Source: Metarhizium brunneum
Taxonomy: Eukaryota > Ascomycota > Sordariomycetes > Hypocreales > Clavicipitaceae
Assembly: GCF_013426205.1 (NCBI RefSeq)
Contig: NC_089423.1
Span: forward strand, 4,464,001-4,528,000
DNA: 64,000 nucleotides
Reading direction: 5' to 3'
Shown here: positions 22,133 through 34,466 of the stretch, piece after piece
How positions within the stretch are numbered: the stretch's first letter is position 1
How the letters are laid out: every line of letters begins with the position of its first letter
Translations under genes and position numbers: made by a program
The notes under the pieces: generated by a model
What the model saw: only the letters and a program-made list of their open reading frames with translations
Told to the model about the DNA's origin: nothing
Databases searched by the model: none

Positions 22133-25100
22133 GGTAACGAGGCTATTGGGTTTGGTGGCGGAACGGTGGAGGATCGGATATCGAAGCCAGAGCTTCTACA
22201 AGCTCGAGATGGCTCCTCTCGACTGGTGCGCTCGCCGCAAAGATACACCGTATGCCGGAAGATGAGGATGCCTTCCTAGTACGAAGGATGGGCCCGAGTT
22301 TGGTTTCTGTACAAGGCCGACTGTCTATAGCGTCCGACGGTCGTTGTTGAGGAATGAAGCATGTGTGGTCGGGAAAATAGCGAATTAATTAGACGATTAT
22401 ATCGAACTCGGCCGACTTGAAAGATGGAACTGCGGAGGGACGGAAACATGCAAGACAAGATGTAACAGGACCTAGGCGCTGCCAAGGGGAAAGAAAATCG
22501 CCATGAACTCTAGCAGGGAACACAAACAGACAGAAGAGGAATGACGGAACAAAGACAACAGAGACAGAGGTCCCGGAGGGGGGTGCGTGCTGAAACCCCG
22601 AATCGAATTAATGTCAAGTCTGGTTGGATAGACTCTGATGCAAGTGTCGCGCAGTGCAGTGTGGCGGTCGGCAGAAACCAGACACGAAAAGTACCTTGTA
22701 CCCGCAGAGCTAGATTGAGCGGGTGCTGACTGGCCGGGGGGACGAAGCGCGGACAGGCGAGCGTCGTGAGTGGCCGAAAAAAATAGACTGCGGGTGCGCC
22801 GCGCGCAGCAGCAGCGTCTGGTGGAGACACGCCTCGAACTTCCGCTGCCGCTGCCGCTGGTGCTCGTGCTGGTGCTGGTGCTGGGCTGGCGCTGTTCCTG
22901 CGAGGTGCGCGGTGCCAAGGGCCAGGCGCCCGGTGCGAATAGCCTCACGAACCACGCAAGAGGGGTTGGGCAACGATGGCGGGCGGCCCGGCAGCTCTGT
23001 CTGCGCAAAAATGCACTGGATGCGTCGACACAGACAGCTTGGCTACGGCTCTGTATGCCGCGGAGAGCGCTGCACAAAATGATGACGGTTTGGCGATGGC
23101 ACAGATGCGGCGACGCGGGCAAATCGATGCAATCTGGCGATGCGCCGTGTTGGATTTGGGTGATGTGGGCGGTTGGGGATGGTGAAGGAGTCAAAGTGGA
23201 AAGGAAAGGGGGAGAGAAAATTCGAGGGGGGGGCGGCGATGGCGATGGGAGGATAGGAGGATGGGGCTGGAATTTGGGGATGGCTACAACTTTCGGAACA
23301 ACGAAACAACATTTCTTATTCCACCTGCGCTATAAGGACGGAAAACCGGGGCACGACGGCTTAATCAGGTAGAATAACTCGAATGACGGCCTCAAGTCAT
23401 GGCTTGACTAGACGAGAAACGAAACACCAGAACCAAGGATCTCCAAGAGCTGCAACGACAACAACAGGGGGGAGGTGGGTGAGGATGACGGGCGAAGGGG
23501 CAGGAGCGGAGGGATGGCCTACAGGGCGTGGCATGGGAAAGTAAAGCAAGAAAGAAACGTAAATGGGGTCACTGGATGCACAGGTCAAGCGTGGACAAAG
23601 GGAGAAGAGAGACGGAGACGGGGCTTGCCTGGAGAGAATAAAAAGGTGTCAACTGTGCATTGGCAAAGCCATCAGACTAAACCAGAGGAGAAATGATAAA
23701 ACACCAGGCCGCGTCCAAGATTGGCGGCTTGGGAGACGGCTGGGAGCCTCAGGTCCGACATTTGGATGGACATGGGCAATACAGGAAACCTCTGGGGGCG
23801 GGCCATTGCGGGCAAGGTACTCGGTACGGACTGCGGACTACGGAGTACAGACATGGGAGGGCTCGGTAAAGTGTCAAGGCACTTAAGCAGGTATTCATTC
23901 CAGGCACTTGGCACTTGGGCGCTCATTGCATGTATGTAGTTCCGGATGCTCCATTCTATCACTGTACTGTACATACTCAAGTACAATGCACATGCTTCCA
24001 CAGGCTCATCACTCACCAATGCAGCTGATACGCATCAGACCAGACTTGATACTGAGGACAAAAGCTGCTGGGGACCGCTGATTGACCTGCCCATCCCACC
24101 CCCCCCAAGTGCAGAAACAGGCAGCCTGGCGCACTGGGTTGAGCCGAGTCGGATTCAACGGTGCAGCTCGTCAACGTGGAACTTTATCATAAATAAAGGG
24201 CACATGTGGGGAGACACAGAAAGAGGTAACGAAGAAAGAAGCTCAAGCCAGGTTGGGGCCCTCCCCTCCCCCCCTCCATGCAAGATTGTTCACCCGTTTT
24301 CACTCGGCGTATACATGCCGGCCAATCACAGGGCGCGCCGCTGCCGATGAATTGTGCTCAATGCTGGCTTGTCAGGTTCTCGATGACACCTGAAGGGGTT
24401 CGGGCAAGGGGCGTGCCTGTTTCTAGCTTAGCGGGCCCAGAGGAGGTTAATGAACGAGAGATCCTGCCACCCCAGCTCCCCCCTGTCATCGTGTGTCACA
24501 CTGCTGGGCGTCTGCCATCTGGGTCTACCGAGGACGGAGGATGCTGTGCACATGTGCAGAGTACTAGTACTCCGTATTATACCAGATGCAAGTGCCGAGT
24601 GCTTACTCTGTACCACGTAATTGTCTGTTGTGCGGCCACACCGACATGCTTTCTTAGTGCTGCAGCTGCGGCCACATGCTGCGCAAGACTTGAGCATTTT
24701 CTCGCCTCTGCTCGGGAGGAGTGCCCCTTGTCTTACCCGGCCCTCGTTAATTTTTTTAATGCTTGATGCCCCCAATAAGTGTCAGATTAGCGCGGCTCGC
24801 GCACGCGGTCCATTAGGCGACCATATTTGTCTGTCCCGCCAGCAACAAAAAGTTCCTTCCGCGTTTTGGTTGGGCAAGTACTACAATGCTGTGTGCATTT
24901 GCAGTATCCTGCGAACGACGTCGGGGGGGGATGCAGCTGTACAGTTTAGTGACCTGCTAGGTGCTATTTTCAATTTGGCGCATGCCCGGCATTTAGTAGT
25001 AGTAATATTGAACTGCTTGGGCAGACCCAACCAGACCTGACATGTCGCTCAATAAGTACCTAGGTAGGTTCGCCCGAGGATTGAAATTCTGACCCGCCCG

Positions 25101-26344
25101 GGTAATCACATGTACTTTACATGCTTAAGTACTTGAGTACTTGAAGTACTTTTCTTGTAGTACCAGACGACACTGCGCGAGTGCCCGGGAATAGAAGAGT
25201 GAGAAAACGCCGCCATGGGGGCTCCAAGCACATGAATCGTACCTCAGCACCTGTCAGATACCCAGGTAGGCACCTGATAATATTGAATATTCAATGCTGC
25301 TATTAACCCCTGCTGTGTCAGTGCAGGAAGCTCCTTGCCTTCCAAAGTTGCTACCCTAGACCCCAATACTACGATGTACCAAGTACTTAGGTACATAGAA
25401 ACCCACGCACTAGGTCTGCGCCAAAACCTCCGAGACGTCGAATTTAGAGGGCCTCAGGCAAATGACTACAAAAATCCGATTCAGACGCGTGTATATATTT
25501 TTATTTGATTTTTTTCTCTCGTGTCTCTATACAGGTACGGTGTGCGGCTAGTTCTATCCCCTTCACTTCCCCGGCCCTATAAATAGGGAGGATAGTACAT
25601 GCGGCCCGCTGGCCTGCAAGATCTGAGGGTGTTCTGGAAGCCTTTGGCAACATTGAATAAAAACGCCGGATCGACGCTAATGCAGGTGTGGCTGTGCTGG
25701 GCCAGTGCAGCCCCAAGCCCCAGTTCCCTCTAGCCTAAGTACATATGTATCCTTTGTCATGGGCTGCATAACCAATATCCGTGCATTGAACAAGCAGTTC
25801 TATACAAGAAGAATGCCGAGCAAGTACTACCCAAACATACGGCTTGACCGAATTTTCTATTCATAGAAAGCTTGCATACACGCGAAAGTCATTTCAAAAA
25901 TGCAACACCACAAAATTTCATCTGCACTAGCACAGCAGGAAATGATAATAGGCTAGACGAGATGCGGACACAGAAATTTTGTTCGCACGGAGTATTTTGT
26001 GCTCCAACAAACCGACCCCGGGCTACTGGGTGAAAGCACGATGTAATGCTCATGACACAGGGAATTGATTTATATTTTTTAGTTTTCTTTCTTTCTATTA
26101 CTTACATATATATACACGGTTTTTTTTTTCGCTTCGGCTCATTCTGTTCTGCTGTCTGCTGCAGGAATGACTTATGGTCCAAATGTACCAAGAATATGCC
26201 GGCTCACGTGTCTTGGCATCGCCTCCAAAGTATCTGGCTGCCCCACGACGCCAACCGCTACGTTTTCGTCAGCCATGACCGCAACCCCGACTGACGATCG
26301 AGACCACAGCGTCTAGCAGCTCAGAATAACCTCTTGATAACAAC
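22133..26344. other. 4.2-kb intergenic region between divergent HPC2 and RBA50-like genes
   Basis: The left part is promoter and leader of the minus-strand HPC2-like gene; the right end (about 26050-26344) is promoter of the plus-strand RPAP1-like gene. Long frames at 22472-23372 on both strands are compositional: a CTG/GCC-rich triplet tract at 22840-22895 drives them. From 23800 to 25450 there are repeated TACGGAGTA, AGTACTTAGGTAC and CCTAGGTAGG motifs. An inverted CCCTAT-AA-ATAGGG element lies at 25575-25588. I see no gene with recognisable protein features. Confidence 0.45.
25575..25588. promoter_or_regulatory. Orphan TATA-like inverted element
   Basis: CCCTATAAATAGGG contains a good TATAAATA core, with inverted arms CCCTAT/ATAGGG around AA. 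No credible open frame follows on either strand within several hundred bases. It may belong to a non-coding transcript or be chance. Confidence 0.2.
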
Positions 26345-27625
26345 ATGGACCCGACTCTCCTCATAGGAGATATTGTAGAGAGAGATTCGAAGGAGAAAAG
26401 GCCCGTTCGTTTTCCCGCAGTGCCGTCATCGTCTACCGGCTTCCCCTCACACAAGAGGCGCTGGAACAATTCTGCCTTCAAACAGCAACGAGCTGGGAAT
26501 CTCGACCAGAAAGCCCCTGCATTCGAAGAGAATGAGAACGTTGACATACAAGGAACTGGAAAGCAAAATGATAATCCGTCGCAAGGCTTTGACCGGGCGG
26601 AGAGACAGCGTATCGACCGAGAAAACAGACAGAAATTGGCGGCCATGACACCGCAAGAAATCGCACAAGCACAGGAAGATATCATGACGGGGTTGAATCC
26701 TGGGCTTGTTCAGCGCTTACTGCAGCGCGCAACTATAGATGAACCAACTGGGCCTTCACCGTTTGATCTGCCGGATGACGTGACCAAGACCACAGGGCAA
26801 GCCGAGATCCCCTTGAGCAATCCTCCTTCGATCGAGATATCGGATTCCGAAAAGCCGCAGAATGTGCAGCCTTTGGAAGAGAGACATCAACCTGCGTCCG
26901 GCCCACATGGCAGAGAACCTGCAGGACTACCGTCGAAAAAGATTGCAGATGATTACGACGAAGATAAAGCCCCCTCTCAAATTCCAGCAGATTTATTCCC
27001 CATTAAAGAGCTGCCGAAGACAACGCACTTCCCTGTGCCGCCTAGCCTTCCAGATCTTGATCCTTCCGACCCCAACTTCCTGGCGACTCTCCATGAAAAA
27101 TACTTCCCGGAACTCCCTGCGGACCCGAGTAAGCTTGCTTGGATGGCACCCCTACCCAGCGAAGATAGCACTGCGGACAAGGACTCAACGTATTATCCAC
27201 ACCCTGAAATTTCCGTATCAGCTCTGCGATTCGATTTCCGTGGTCGTTTTCTATCTCCAAGAGTGAGCCGCTCTATTGCTTCAACCAAAGGCCTGCACCA
27301 CCACGGAGAGGCGCCCGAGGCTGCTGGGTATACCATTGCCGAGCTAGCACGCTTGGCTAGAAGTGCCGTACCTGCCCAGCGATGCTTGGCCTATCAAACC
27401 TTGGGAAGGATTCTATATCGCCTGGGCAACGGAGAATGGGGGAAAACCGACAACGACCCCATTGCCATGGGAATATGGGCAGCGGCGAAGAAGGGTAGAG
27501 TACTGGACAGTTTAATGGAGGCCGCTGCTGGTGAAGGTGGCCACCGAGGTAGCAGGGCATATGCCACTGAAGCCTTGTGGCTGTTTGAGAGAGGAGGCTG
27601 GAAAGAGAAGTATCAGGGGCGTTGA
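26345..27625 (+). CDS. RBA50: RNA polymerase II-associated protein 1 homologue (Rba50/RPAP1)
   Basis: Single exon, 426 residues. The N-terminus (DPTLLIGDIVERD, then KRRWNNSAFKQQRAG) and the helix FDRAERQRIDRENRQKLAAM followed by EIAQAQEDIMTGLNPGLVQR match the RPAP1 N-terminal domain. The C-terminal RPAP1 domain starts near residue 296 with LRFDFRGRFLSPRV and contains GYTIAELARLARSAVPAQRC and LGRILYRLGNGEWG. In yeast Rba50 assists assembly of RNA polymerase II subunits in the cytoplasm before nuclear import; RPAP1 in animals works with the same enzyme. The fungal protein is the short form that lacks the armadillo-like C-terminal extension of animal RPAP1. The ATG at 26345 is the first in the frame and gives the conserved N-terminus. 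Confidence 0.92.
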   Translation: MDPTLLIGDIVERDSKEKRPVRFPAVPSSSTGFPSHKRRWNNSAFKQQRAGNLDQKAPAFEENENVDIQGTGKQNDNPSQGFDRAERQRIDRENRQKLAAMTPQEIAQAQEDIMTGLNPGLVQRLLQRATIDEPTGPSPFDLPDDVTKTTGQAEIPLSNPPSIEISDSEKPQNVQPLEERHQPASGPHGREPAGLPSKKIADDYDEDKAPSQIPADLFPIKELPKTTHFPVPPSLPDLDPSDPNFLATLHEKYFPELPADPSKLAWMAPLPSEDSTADKDSTYYPHPEISVSALRFDFRGRFLSPRVSRSIASTKGLHHHGEAPEAAGYTIAELARLARSAVPAQRCLAYQTLGRILYRLGNGEWGKTDNDPIAMGIWAAAKKGRVLDSLMEAAAGEGGHRGSRAYATEALWLFERGGWKEKYQGR

Positions 27626-30048
27626 AGAAGCGTTCTAGAGTCAAGAGAGAGCCAAGGGCGAAAGGGAAAACAACAACAGCAACAGTTCCGACTAGTGGTT
27701 TAGGCATCAACAAAGACCCGCGGATACATACTACAAACAATGGTGGTGGAGGCACTCAAAGGCCGAATTGCCCACACTTCGGACGAGTCACAACTAGGCA
27801 TGGGCCAATCATTAATGCGTCGAGCATTTTTGTAATGTCGCAACATTGGCCAAATTTAATTTTTCGATGCGCATAAGTTTTGAAATCACGAAGCATTGAA
27901 GGCGGGCATTCTGCATGACGGGTTGAGACAGGGTTCAATACATCCCTGGCAGAAATAGGACTCCAGCAATGCTTGTGTCTCCATATGCAGGTGTCAACAT
28001 GCGAGCAGAGCGAGAGGCCGGGGAAGTAGGCAATACCAGCGATGGGCACTTGAGATAAACTGTTGTCCGGCTCAAACGATACTACGTAGTGGTGTCCCGC
28101 CATGGGTTAAATCAATTGACCCCGGCTGTCTCCCGCTGGGCTGGCTGCTACTGGGCCGAGAAACAAACCAGACCGATTTTACTTGCCAGTCCAAACAACT
28201 TGCCTGCTAGCTACTTATGTAGGTTCGCAGCGAAAATGTACAAAGTATCTAGGTACATAGATTATTCAGTCCAGATTCTGGTTTTGGATATGAAAACAGC
28301 CACATCCGACCCAAAAGGAAGTAGTAGTAGTAGCTAGCTATCGTCATTCTCCAGCCCCCGATGTGTGTCTTTAATATTTGTGGGAGGTGTCGTTGGAGGA
28401 ACGAGCGGTACTCTGGTATTGGACACTGCACAGCGGGAATGGTGTACTCGCCCGCCTTGATGCATGCCACGTCTTGTCAGGTAAAGTACCGATGAAGTTG
28501 GATTGGATGGTGTGTGGTGGTTGTGTGGATTGTGGATTATGGACTGTGGACTGAGAGACTGCGGACACTACTCCATATGTATGTATGTACTCTATCGGAA
28601 TTGCCAATGGCCAGTCAGACCGGCAAACAATAATCCATAAAAATATTGTATGCTCCAGTGATGATTGGTCCTGATGGTCGTCAATGTGCTCAACGGTGGG
28701 ACGGGGACGGGGACGGGGACGGGAACTGGCTGTACGGTACGGAGTAGTTCAGAATAGTGTTCACATATTGACTTTTTTTTTTTTTGGCTCAAAGTTGCAC
28801 CGGGACTTGCGCTGCGGCGGTTGGGCTGCTTGCACCGGCACTGGCGCGACTTGGTTGAGTTGGAAGTTAATTAGTAAAAGAGATGGACCCTCTCTGGAAA
28901 GGTTCGTTGACAAGTCTGCAGTTGGGACTGGGCACTCATAGCAATTGATCTAGGTGCACTAGACCAGACTTCAATGTTGACTCTCCGTTGCCGGCCAGGC
29001 ATTGCAGACCGTGTACAGAGTAGTAATTGGCCTTGACAGGCTTCAATACCAATTGAAAGATTCTGCTGCATTTCTGGTGCAACTGGGCCTGGGCCACATG
29101 CAGTCTGGTGAGGCAAGACGGCTCCAGTGGAAGCATAGTGAGTGATTGGAGATTTTAACAACAGTGCTAACTATACTAATACTACCAGACTAGTACTAGC
29201 ACTAGACTCGAGTTGACCCAAAAAAAAAAAAAAACACCCGATCAGAAAACTGTGCCCGCATTTTCGCCTGCCCTTGTCTTGCTTCCCTTTCTCCCCATCC
29301 CAGCCCGACAGCACAACGGCATCGCCGCCGACGTCGCCAATTCCCGTCCTCCCCCCTCTGGGTGCTCGCCCTTTGTTCCTTGTACGCCATTCTCGCTGCA
29401 GCCTGTTCTTCTAGTCTTCTTCTCTCCGACGTGTAGAAAACCTTCCTGGCCTTTGCCTACTGTCGCCGCCAATCCCAGACCGAGTCGCTGTCTTCCTTGA
29501 TAGACCGCCTTTCGCGTCGCCCTTTGCCCATTGCTCATCGCCCATCGCTCTTGCAAGCGGACGAATTCAACAGAGTGTCAAGTCTGCTTGAATTGACTTC
29601 AGGCTTTGCGGCTTTGCTTTGTTGGCCTCGCTATTTCAGAAGCGATCAGGGGACCGGTTGTCTGTGACGCCGCTCATACCGCCAAGCGACAAAGAAGGCT
29701 TTCCATCAGAAGCCCCCATCGTGCCCCATTAGCATCAGCACCGGCATTTGTGTCGAACTCGTTGGAACCTTGCATCTCGCCTCGGACCCCATCGAGAACA
29801 ATACAGACGCTGTCATCGATCTCGTTTACCGATACCCTCTGTCGGCTTGCGAATCGTGACGAGCCTGCCCGTCTTTGCGAGTGCCAACCAACAGCACGGA
29901 AAAAGAAAACGAGAGAGAAAAAGGACAGAGGTCAAAGCAAAAGTCCCTGCACGCAATTGCAACAACGTTGCAACAGAACAACTCTACGAGCCACCCACGT
30001 CTACTGCAAAACGCAAACACGTTTGAGATCCTGTGACTTTGACTAGCC
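27626..30048. other. Intergenic between RBA50-like and eIF2A genes
   Basis: No gene seen. Features include a GGGGAC hexamer tract at about 28698-28723, T-rich and A-rich homopolymer runs (28774-28786, 29220-29233), and CTAGGTACATAG near 28250. From about 29234 to 30048 the plus strand becomes pyrimidine-rich and is likely the promoter and long 5' leader of the eIF2A gene. Several short upstream open frames fall in that leader. Confidence 0.45.
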
Positions 30049-32177
30049 ATGGCATCTCCCTTGCAGTTCGCATATCGGACCCAGAAGGCCATTGGTGTCT
30101 TCGACGCCGCTCCGGCCTACGAGCCTCTCGCTGGGTTCACCAAGCCCGAAGGAAATCTGCGGTGCAGCGCATACTCGCCCTGCGGCCGTTTCTTTGGCTG
30201 GGCCTCTCCTGAAACCGTCACTGTTGTCGATGCCTCGGCTGGTAACGTCGTTCTCGTCTTGCCCATCATCAACGTTTACGAGCTTGGTTTCTCCCCTCTA
30301 GGTACCTTTGTCATTACCTGGGAGCGGCCAGCCAAGGATGAGGCCGGTGACGCCACCAAGAACCTCAAGATCTGGCGGACAGTCGAGGACGGCGTCGCCG
30401 GAGCTGACAAGCAACCCATTGGACGCTTTGTTCAGAAGCAGCAGGGTGGCTGGAACCTCCAGTACACGGCCGACGAGAAGTACTGTGCTCGGCTGGTCAC
30501 GAATGAGGTCCAATTCTACCAGAGCCACGACCTCGTCACCGTCTGGAACAAGCTGAGGGTCGAAGGGGCCGCTAATTTCGCCCTTGCGCCGGGAAGCCAG
30601 AACCACGCCGTGGCCGTCTTTGTCCCCGAGAGAAAGGTGAGTTTTCACTGCCACAAAGTGTGGTTAGCTTCCGCTCCTGCAAGGACATTATTGCTGACTT
30701 GCTCCTCCAGGGCCAACCCGCCGTCGTCAAGGTGTACAACGTCCCGCTCTTCCAGAACCCCATCTCGCAAAAGACCTTCTTCAAGGGCGACAAAGTCCAG
30801 TTCAAGTGGAATAAGCGTGGCTCCTCTCTGCTTGTCCTGGCTCAGACGGATGTCGATAGATCTGGCAAGAGCTACTATGGGGAGACTACTTTGTATCTGC
30901 TCAGCACCAACGGCGCCTTTGATGCTCGCGTGACCCTCGACAAAGAAGGCCCGATTCACGATGTGTCTTGGTCGCCAAATTCCCGTGAGTTTGGTGTCGT
31001 CTATGGCTACATGCCAGCCAAGGCTACCATCTTCAATGACCGAGCCGTCGCCAAGTACTCATTCCCTCTCGGCCCACGCAACACCATCACGTTTTCCCCG
31101 AATGCTCGCTTTGTCCTCGTTGCTGGCTTTGGCAACCTGGCCGGTCAGATCGACGTGTATGATCTGGAAAAGGACTATCGCAAGGTCTGCACTATTGAAA
31201 GCGGCAACCCCAGCGTGTGCGAGTGGAGCCCAGACAGTCGCTACATCATGACGGCCACAACATCCCCGCGTCTTCGTGTCGACAATGGCGTAAAGCTTTG
31301 GCACGTGGGCGGCAGCATCATGTATAGCGAAGATATGGTCGAGTTGTACAACGTTTTGTGGCGACCTTCGGCTCCTGAGAATGTGGCCGGTGGTGATCCG
31401 CTCAACCCTGTGCCCTCCCCCCATGCCTCTGCTGCTGCTTACCTTGGTACTGTGAAGACGCCCAGCAAACCTGCCGGGGCTTACAGGCCCCCCGGCGCCA
31501 GAGGTCTGGCCACGCCTCTTCACTTCAAGCGCGAAGACGAGGGCGGTGCAGCCCACTTTGTGAGCAACGGAACGCAGAACGTTGGTCCCAACGGCTTCGG
31601 TCGTCCTCGCCGTGGAGTCCCCGGTGCTGAGCCAGCCGAACCGTCGCAAGCCGCGGCGAGGGTTGTGCCTGGAGCCGAGCCAGTAGGTGAAGATGGCGCC
31701 AAGAAGAATAAGAAGAAGCGTGGCAAGAAGAATAACCAAGAAGGCCGGCCCGAGGCGGAGCCCAATGGCGGCGCTAGTCTTGCCCCCTACGACAATCGTG
31801 CCCCTGGCTCTGGTAGAAGCCCTGAAAGACGTGGCCCTGCTAATGGCAATGGTCGAGATCACAGAAGCCGATCCCGAAACAACGGAGGTAGCCGCAGTCG
31901 CAGCAATACCCAGCATGGCCAGCGTTTGAACCTTGGCCAGCAGAACAATTATTATGCGCAGCAGCAAGGCGGCGCAGCTGTTGCTGGCGCCGCGGCCGAC
32001 GCCGGCCAAAGTGCCAACGCCAAGAAGATCCGCAGCCTTCAGAAGAAGATTCGTGCGATTGAGGATTTAGAAATGCGACTTGCTGGCGGAGAGAAGCTTG
32101 AAGACACACAAGTCAAGAAGATCAACACCAAGTCGGCTGTGTTGAGAGAGCTCGAAGGCTTAGAAAAGGAGGCTTAA
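30049..32177 (+). CDS. Eukaryotic translation initiation factor 2A (eIF2A)
   Basis: Two exons, 30049-30636 and 30711-32177, give 684 residues. The intron has a GTGAGT donor, GCTGAC branch site and CCAG acceptor, and both sides are in phase. The N-terminal two thirds form the WD-type beta-propeller of eIF2A, with blade-like blocks such as NLRCSAYSPCGRFFGW, VYELGFSPLGTFVITW, IHDVSWSPNSREFGVVYGYM and NTITFSPNARFVLVAGFGN. The eIF2A-specific block LRVDNGVKLWHVGGSIMY follows. The last 200 residues are disordered, with a Lys-rich patch (KKNKKKRGKKN), an Arg/Ser/Asn-rich stretch and a terminal helix, KKIRSLQKKIRAIEDLEMRL. eIF2A can deliver initiator or leucyl tRNA to the 40S subunit independently of eIF2 and acts in non-canonical and stress-related initiation. 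Confidence 0.94.
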
Positions 32178-33050
32178 TCTTGTGACAAGATATCCGTGTA
32201 TATATGGAATGGGCAATTTTTATCATGATGTGATCCCGGATGGAGCGGTTCCATGCAGGGGAGATTTCATCCCTACGTTATGTGTGGACATGCAAGCTGT
32301 GTCGGCAAGCAAAGCAAATTGAACAGATGCCAACATGATTGACGGACTCTGGATGTATGTATGACAAGAAGGAAGCTGTCTTTTTGTGTTTTGGAAAACC
32401 GTCAATTGCGTCACATCGAAAACATGGGGCGTCACAGTGGTGCATCCCAGCCTGCATCGGGCTGGTGTAGTATGATGAGGCAAAACTTGATCTCACGGGG
32501 TTGAGATTGAGGGGGGACAAATATTGAGAGTGGCATTTGGAGGGAGTAAAAAGTTGGAAGAACCTGCTGGTGTTTGATGACGGAGAATTGCATCTTGATA
32601 ACCCAGCGAGTCGACAAGGTCTGAATAGAACGATAACACTTCATTGTAATTGGTGTCTTCTGAAAATGTAGAGATTTTGGTTGAGAACTGCCCATTGTGA
32701 TGGTATTAAAACGTTGAAGAATTGTGTCAACAGCCGCTGTGAGTGAGTGCAAGGATGTGTCATAGGATTTGATGTCCTTGTGGAAGAGATAGATCAGTTG
32801 CTCATCCAGACGTCGCCTCGCGCAGCTCGACCAGGTGGCGAGACGGAGCGTCAACGCCAAAGTCCAACGCTACAACATATTTGGTTCGCAATAAAGGAGG
32901 GAAAACGTGTTCGAAGTCGTGTTGAAGCCGGTGCTGCGAAATGCTGACCGTGTGTAATTGTCCCAGGACTCGGTTTCAAATTGCAAAGAAAGCTTTAGAT
33001 CCATAACGCGTAATAGTGCTTGCCTCTTCAACAATTCGCATCGATTCGAT
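32178..33050. other. 3' region of eIF2A gene and 5' flank of tRNA-Lys
   Basis: No protein gene seen. The minus-strand 142-codon frame at 32432-32860 has no family character. The last 50 bases before the tRNA are AT-moderate, as usual for an RNA polymerase III gene with internal promoter. Confidence 0.5.
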
Positions 33051-33135
33051 GCCCGGTTAGCTCAATCGGTAGAGCGTGAGACTCTTACGAGTACACGAAA
33101 TCTCAAGGTTGCGGGTTCGACCCCCGCATCGGGCT
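33051..33135 (+). tRNA. tRNA-Lys (anticodon CTT) with a 12-nt intron
   Basis: The acceptor arms GCCCGGT (33051-33057) and ATCGGGC (33128-33134) pair with one G-T. The D arm contains TAGCTCAATCGGTAGAGC (A box). The anticodon stem TGAGA/TCTCA encloses loop CTCTTA+A with anticodon CTT at 33084-33086. A 12-nt intron (33088-33099) sits one base 3' of the anticodon, the canonical nuclear position. The T arm is GCGGG-TTCGACC-CCCGC (B box). The gene ends with U as discriminator base, as in yeast tRNA-Lys(CUU). It decodes AAG codons. A run of seven T follows at 33165-33171. Confidence 0.95.
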
Positions 33136-33164
33136 GTTCCTATATAAGAACGATTGACAACATA

Positions 33165-33171
33165 TTTTTTT
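33165..33171 (+). terminator. RNA polymerase III T-run terminator of tRNA-Lys
   Basis: Seven consecutive T, 30 nt after the mature tRNA 3' end, the standard Pol III stop signal. No T-run lies between this and the tRNA. Confidence 0.75.
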
Positions 33172-33642
33172 GGGCAAATTCTTAGCAAATTGTCTTGCCC
33201 CCCCTCTTTTTTTTCCTTTTTCTTCTTCAACTTCTAGCCATTGATCGCCAGGGAAATTGGAAATTGACCGTTGGATATATTTTTCAAGCCGCGTGCTTCT
33301 AATTGCCGTCAGATGGTATCTCTGTGCCTATTCCAAGATCTCTCCCAGGGCAGGTCGATTGTCAGCATGGGATTCTCGCTGGACAGACGAATATGCAGCA
33401 CGGCTGGGCTGCTGGTCAAGGCAACTCTCCTTTGGCGGTTCAACTCGTAGGAAAGAAGGTAGGTACTGTTTTAATGTGTTCATTTTTATTCATCTACTAA
33501 TAACTGAGAGTTGTATGTTGTTCGACAGATATCGGTGGCCATGATGCAGGGCTTCAAAAGCAGGAAAATAGGATAATAAACAAACTCCAAGCAACGCTAT
33601 GCGAAACCGCCCTCGGCGAAAACATTTGAATCCGAGCCGCCA
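33172..33642. other. Intergenic between tRNA-Lys and the MFS transporter 3' end
   Basis: No gene seen. Contains a pyrimidine tract (about 33198-33235). The right portion is expected to be the 3' UTR of the minus-strand transporter. Confidence 0.5.
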
Positions 33643-34429
33643 TCAGTCGCTCTGACCCGTATTGGACTCGTTCACTCTGGCGACGTTTTTCTCGGCGGCA
33701 TCTCTGTCAGCCAGCATCCTGGCCGCCCTTCTCTCCATCCTGGCCACGCCCCTGGCCCTCTTCTCGTCCAGCTTCGCCTGGTCCTCTCGCAGCTGGCGAA
33801 TGACTCTGCTCTTTGCGCGAATTTTGCCACCATATCTCCAGAACACAAAGGGGATAGGGATGATGGCGACCTCGAGCAGACCAAGCAGAGTGCCCGCCCA
33901 CTGCGCACTGAGCACGCGGTACATTTGCGGGCCAGCAAGGGGCAGCGTGCCGCCGATTACGCTCCTGATGACGGCGTTGCCGGCCAGAGCGCTTGCGGCG
34001 TAGATGCCGTAGGCCCCGGCGAGGTAGTTGGATCCGTAGATGAAGCTGATTGTGTTGCCGCATCCAAAGGGGATGCCAAAGGCTATGGGCGCGGCCCAGT
34101 GGATGGACGCGGGCAGGCAAGTCCACGAAAAGCCAAGCTGGCCGACGGCCGTGGAGACAGCGCCAATGGCCATGATGGAAGCCTGCGCCTCGGGGTACGG
34201 CTTGCCCGTCTCTGGGTCTCGCGCCTGCAAGTTGATGATGTGTCGAAACAAGGGCTCGGCAGCGATGGCGGTCAGAGTGCCGATTCCGATTCCGCAGAAT
34301 GCCAGGCCGGATATGCCAGGACCCCATCCCCTGTGCTGTGAGAAGACGATGGGGTAGGCAACGAAGCAGAGGTAGAGAATTCCGTAAATGATGGAGATCC
34401 TGTGCGTTTTCCGGGGTCAGCCAGTTTGG

Positions 34430-34466
<37 letters not shown>

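Noticed and set aside
22472..23194. 240-codon minus-strand frame with Ser/Thr repeats
   Set aside because: Driven by a CTG/GCC-rich triplet tract in the HPC2 upstream region; an overlapping plus-strand frame of 200 codons is equally open, so neither is persuasive.
31059..32009. 316-codon minus-strand frame opposite eIF2A
   Set aside because: Antisense shadow of the propeller and low-complexity tail; no family resemblance.
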